From positions 1 through 18,611 of the forward strand of contig CAAGML010000123.1 in NCBI GenBank assembly GCA_900771035.1: 18,611 nt of DNA, written 5' to 3'. Made by a program: the position numbers and the translations under genes. Under the pieces are notes generated by a model, which worked only from the letters and a program-made list of their open reading frames with translations, was not told the origin of the DNA and did not search any database. Of this stretch, positions 15,984 to 18,611 are shown piece by piece; position 1 is the stretch's first letter; each line of letters begins with the position of its first letter. Origin of the DNA: Bacteroidales bacterium (GTDB taxonomy: Bacteria > Bacteroidota > Bacteroidia > Bacteroidales > Paludibacteraceae).

Positions 15984-18335
15984 ATGAAAAAAACACTCTG
16001 GATATTACTTTTGTTGCTCGTATCTGCCATTGCGGTCTCTTGCGACAGTGAGGAGTCGGACGAACAGGATGCCGTCCAGCCCATTCTCTCAGTGACGGAG
16101 GTCGAAAACTGCGATAATTACAAGAGACTCAAAGTCTATGCCAAACTCCAGAACCCGCAAAACGTCGAAAATATGATGAGCATGGACAACCTGACAGTAC
16201 GTGAGTTCAACCACCGCAATATGGAGGTGAACGGCTCCCTGACAGCCAAGGTTACCGACATCAGGAATATCGGTTCGGATATGATTGACAGCATAGGAAT
16301 TAAACTGTTGGTGCTTGTCGATTTGACGCTCCCTCAGAACCTCGTCGATAGCCAGTTCATCTACGTGTCGATGATGAGGAGGCTATACACTTCCGATAAC
16401 CTTTTCCTCTCTTTCATTCACGAGGACAGTGTCTCCTGTTCCTATATGGCTTCCGACTACGTCTTGTCGAATTATTTCGTGTCTGAGTCTGACACACTGA
16501 CACACAAAAGCCTCTATCGCTCGATTTACCGGAAATGTTGCGAACTGAACGATTCCACCTCCTTTCTCGGGGCGAATCCCCTCTGTGCGATGATAGTCTT
16601 CTCTGACGGAAACGTGTATGGCATGGATGCCACCCCTATTGACCCCGACCACTATCAGTTGCAGACGGATATTCTTGATGAGATTGTCCGTAAGGGTCGG
16701 CCGCTCTATTATTTCAACCTTGACAATTCCTCCGTCGGGGGTGTCAACGATGCCGCCAATTTCATGCAGCTTGTGGCTGAAAGGTCGCATGGCAGATATA
16801 TGGAGTCTTTCGATTGGGTCGTCTGCGAAAACGACCTTTTAGAGAATTTCAACGTCAATTACAACGATTATCTGCTGACTCTCGAATACCCCTCTTCCCG
16901 TATTTTCGATGGCGGAAACAGACTGGAGATTTATCTGAATGCCAACGACTCCTCTTATCTCCTTGCCGACACCTCGTTCAAGGCAGGCTCGGTCTGCAAA
17001 CCCATAATCATCGATGGTGCGCCACAGTCTCAGGTGGTCTTGCAGGGCATCTTGCTTGCCATCCTGCTTGTCATACTCGTATATGTGGTCTGCCAGCTGG
17101 TTGTTCCTTATGTCTTGTATCAGATATTCCTGCGGAAACACACCACCACCTATGTCGGACCTAACACCACGCTGAACGGCGTTACCGTGGGTGACGTGTG
17201 CTATTTATGCAAAACCCCGTTCGGGGTTGGCGATAGGGTAGTGGCAAAGTGTGCCCACACCATGCACGAAGATTGCTGGAAGGAGAACGACTATCACTGT
17301 ACCGAGTATGGCCGCAAGTGCAGGCATGGTTCGCATTATTATAACCAGGACGACCTTTTCGACCCCAAGAATGCCTCTTTCTATATGGTGTGGCTCATCG
17401 TCGCCGTCTTTATCGCCATTCTGGCATGGGTGGGATTTATCGTCTATGACCAGGAGGTCACCTTCAATATCCTTCGGAACATCTATATGCGGATACTAAA
17501 CCTTCAGGCAGGCACGCCCGAATATTCCGCTGCCGTTGACAATCTTGAAAACTCCTTCGACCAGATGCCATCTTTCGGTGCTTTCCTGGGCTTCGAGTTT
17601 ACCTTCTGTCTTGGTCTCATCGCATGTATCGGACGGTTGACCGTTCGCAATCTCCTTGAGTTGTTTGTCAAGTCTCTTATATCCGGTGTGTGCGGTTTCC
17701 TCTTTTTCCTGATTGGTTTGGTTGTGAATCTGGTGACGGATGTCCACGAACTGTTGAACCTTTTGGATTGGGTGCCTTGGACTGCCACTGCTGTGGTGTC
17801 GGTTTTCTGTTCCACATACAACACCAGGCTCCGCACAAAAAGAAAAAAATTCTTCGGCATGGTTCTTGTCGGCATCATCTCCATGTTCATTTGGGACATC
17901 GTTTTCTCCTCATCCTCCTCCGACTACAGGTTGATGCTCTTTCTCTCTAACCTTATTTTCTCGCTCGGTCTTACGCTTTCCATAGCCGCTCCTATGCCAA
18001 GTTCCGAGAACTATGTTCTTCATGTCTCAGGCTGCATCAAGGATATGGATATTGCCATCAACAAATGGTTCAGGCAATCCGCTTCCTCCCGTGTCACCAT
18101 TGGCCGCTCCATCGACTGCGGTATCCAGACCTCGTGGGACATCCAGGGAAACGTCGCCGCCGTCCATGCCGAGGTAATCTCCTTCCGCCGTCAGATATAC
18201 CTCGTCCCCCTCGAAAACGGAGTCTATTCTGGCAAAAAAACGTTGAAGGTCAACCGTCGTTACCGCCTCTACCATGGACGTAGCTTCACCATCGGAACAA
18301 CCACATTCACCTTCCGCGAGCGCGACCTCCACTGA
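15984..18335 (+). CDS. Multipass vWA-like/RING-like/FHA-like protein, candidate E3
   Basis: A 783-residue protein. A leader with a lipobox-like end (IAVSC20) precedes an acidic stretch. Residues about 95-300 look like a vWA fold: KLLVLVDLT (incomplete MIDAS), AMIVFSDG, and a final helix FMQLVAERSHGRYM. A first membrane helix lies at about 352-380. A RING-H2-like zinc motif follows: C406-x2-C409-x13-C423-x-H425-x2-H428-x2-C431-x7-C439-x6-C446, with H448/H451 as alternative last ligands. Then come a membrane helix at about 466-490 and about five more before residue 690. The C-terminal FHA-like domain has VTIGRS (704-709), VHAEV (H728) and FTIGTTTFTF. Charge placement puts the vWA-like part in the periplasm and RING and FHA parts in the cytoplasm, where E1, Ub-like and E2 would be. 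The FHA phosphothreonine residues are partly replaced (AAVH instead of S-R-x-H). E3 activity is inferred. Confidence 0.75.
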   Translation: MKKTLWILLLLLVSAIAVSCDSEESDEQDAVQPILSVTEVENCDNYKRLKVYAKLQNPQNVENMMSMDNLTVREFNHRNMEVNGSLTAKVTDIRNIGSDMIDSIGIKLLVLVDLTLPQNLVDSQFIYVSMMRRLYTSDNLFLSFIHEDSVSCSYMASDYVLSNYFVSESDTLTHKSLYRSIYRKCCELNDSTSFLGANPLCAMIVFSDGNVYGMDATPIDPDHYQLQTDILDEIVRKGRPLYYFNLDNSSVGGVNDAANFMQLVAERSHGRYMESFDWVVCENDLLENFNVNYNDYLLTLEYPSSRIFDGGNRLEIYLNANDSSYLLADTSFKAGSVCKPIIIDGAPQSQVVLQGILLAILLVILVYVVCQLVVPYVLYQIFLRKHTTTYVGPNTTLNGVTVGDVCYLCKTPFGVGDRVVAKCAHTMHEDCWKENDYHCTEYGRKCRHGSHYYNQDDLFDPKNASFYMVWLIVAVFIAILAWVGFIVYDQEVTFNILRNIYMRILNLQAGTPEYSAAVDNLENSFDQMPSFGAFLGFEFTFCLGLIACIGRLTVRNLLELFVKSLISGVCGFLFFLIGLVVNLVTDVHELLNLLDWVPWTATAVVSVFCSTYNTRLRTKRKKFFGMVLVGIISMFIWDIVFSSSSSDYRLMLFLSNLIFSLGLTLSIAAPMPSSENYVLHVSGCIKDMDIAINKWFRQSASSRVTIGRSIDCGIQTSWDIQGNVAAVHAEVISFRRQIYLVPLENGVYSGKKTLKVNRRYRLYHGRSFTIGTTTFTFRERDLH

Positions 18336-18611
18336 CCCCGTATAAACGCATCACCCCGCAACGACAACCTCGCCAATACCTTCCACGAAAAAAAGAGTCT
18401 CTATAACGTTTCGTGTGAATAGCGTTATCACTACATACAAGCTCCGAAGAAGCGACATAGTCTATGGCAGGGCGGAAGCCCTGTTACCATAGCAATATCA
18501 AAAAACGCATTTCTGTGGCGTACACTAGCTAAGCCATCCCGCTAATGCAATCTCCCAGAACTTCCGGAACATCTGGAAAAGCGCAGCGTTCTATGAGAAC
18601 TATGACTCTAT
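18336..18611 (+). other. Downstream non-coding region with several inverted repeats
   Basis: The last 276 bases hold no supported gene. They contain a row of inverted repeats: ataacg...cgttat (18403-18428), a long stem-loop (18462-18492), a nested pair gcatt/tggc...gcca/aatgc (18507-18548), ccaga...tctgg around the palindrome ttccggaa (18555-18576), and gttct-atg-agaac (18588-18600). None is followed by a clear T tract, so a classic intrinsic terminator is not seen. A structured RNA, an intergenic repeat element or the 3' end of the operon transcript are all possible. An ATG at 18593 opens a frame to the window edge but is too short to judge. Confidence 0.5.
18462..18492. other. Strong stem-loop with GGAA tetraloop
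   Basis: The two arms are ctatgg+cagggc (18462-18473) and gccctg (18478-18483) plus ccatag (18487-18492), closed by a GGAA (GNRA-type) loop and interrupted by a 3-base bulge (tta). Twelve base pairs in total are perfect Watson-Crick. It lies about 127 bases after the last gene. It may protect or end the operon mRNA, or be part of a structured RNA; no U tract follows on either strand. Confidence 0.6.

Noticed and set aside
18462..18492. Intrinsic terminator of the operon
   Set aside because: The stem-loop is strong but no T-rich run follows on either strand, and it lies about 127 bases after the last stop; kept as an unassigned structure.
1..18611. CRISPR array, tRNA/rRNA genes, insertion sequences
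   Set aside because: No regularly spaced repeats, no tRNA or rRNA-like sequence and no transposase were recognised.

Overview
The window is a dense, one-directional locus. All 17 recognisable genes lie on the + strand, separated by 0-22 bases or overlapping by 1-4 bases, and they run from the left edge to about 18335. It looks like one long operon, or part of one, from a member of the Bacteroidota (probably Bacteroidales, Prevotella-like). The reasons are a Bacteroidota-type TssD tube protein, starts without Shine-Dalgarno motifs, ATGA/TTGA/GTGA start-stop overlaps, and a DUF4280-type PAAR-like tip. The organism assignment is inference from these gene families; no rRNA or housekeeping gene is present to confirm it.

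Left part (1-8014): puncturing and tube parts of a type VI secretion system (T6SS). In order these are the 3' end of a TssD/Hcp tube gene, a second Hcp-like gene, an exported protein with PEGA-like domains, a coiled-coil/beta-solenoid protein, a DUF4280 PAAR-like tip, a protein that aligns end to end with ribosome recycling factor (RRF) but lacks its key arginines, and a large VgrG spike carrying an AT-rich insert near its C terminus.

Middle part (8011-13980): the T6SS baseplate (TssG-, TssK-, TssE- and TssF-like), with three genes of a ubiquitin-like conjugation pathway among them. An E1-like activating enzyme lies between vgrG and tssG. A ubiquitin-like protein and an E2-like conjugating enzyme follow tssF directly.

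Right part (13998-18335): three envelope proteins. The first is a secreted protein. The second is a secreted helical protein with a C-terminal membrane anchor. The third is a 783-residue protein with a lipoprotein-type leader, a periplasmic vWA-like domain, a predicted cytoplasmic RING-H2-like zinc motif between membrane segments, several more membrane helices and a C-terminal FHA-like domain. It is a candidate membrane E3 and could link envelope, injection machine and ubiquitin-like pathway. The last 276 bases hold no supported gene but several inverted repeats.

The standout is a contractile injection system whose operon appears to encode a complete ubiquitin-like cascade (E1, Ub-like protein, E2, RING candidate E3) interleaved with baseplate genes. 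The likely reading is that assembly, a cargo protein or the membrane anchor is regulated by conjugation. That function is inferred; the family assignments come from motifs read directly. Sheath (TssB/C) and ClpV (TssH) genes, and canonical TssJ/L/M, are not in the window; sheath and ClpV may lie upstream.
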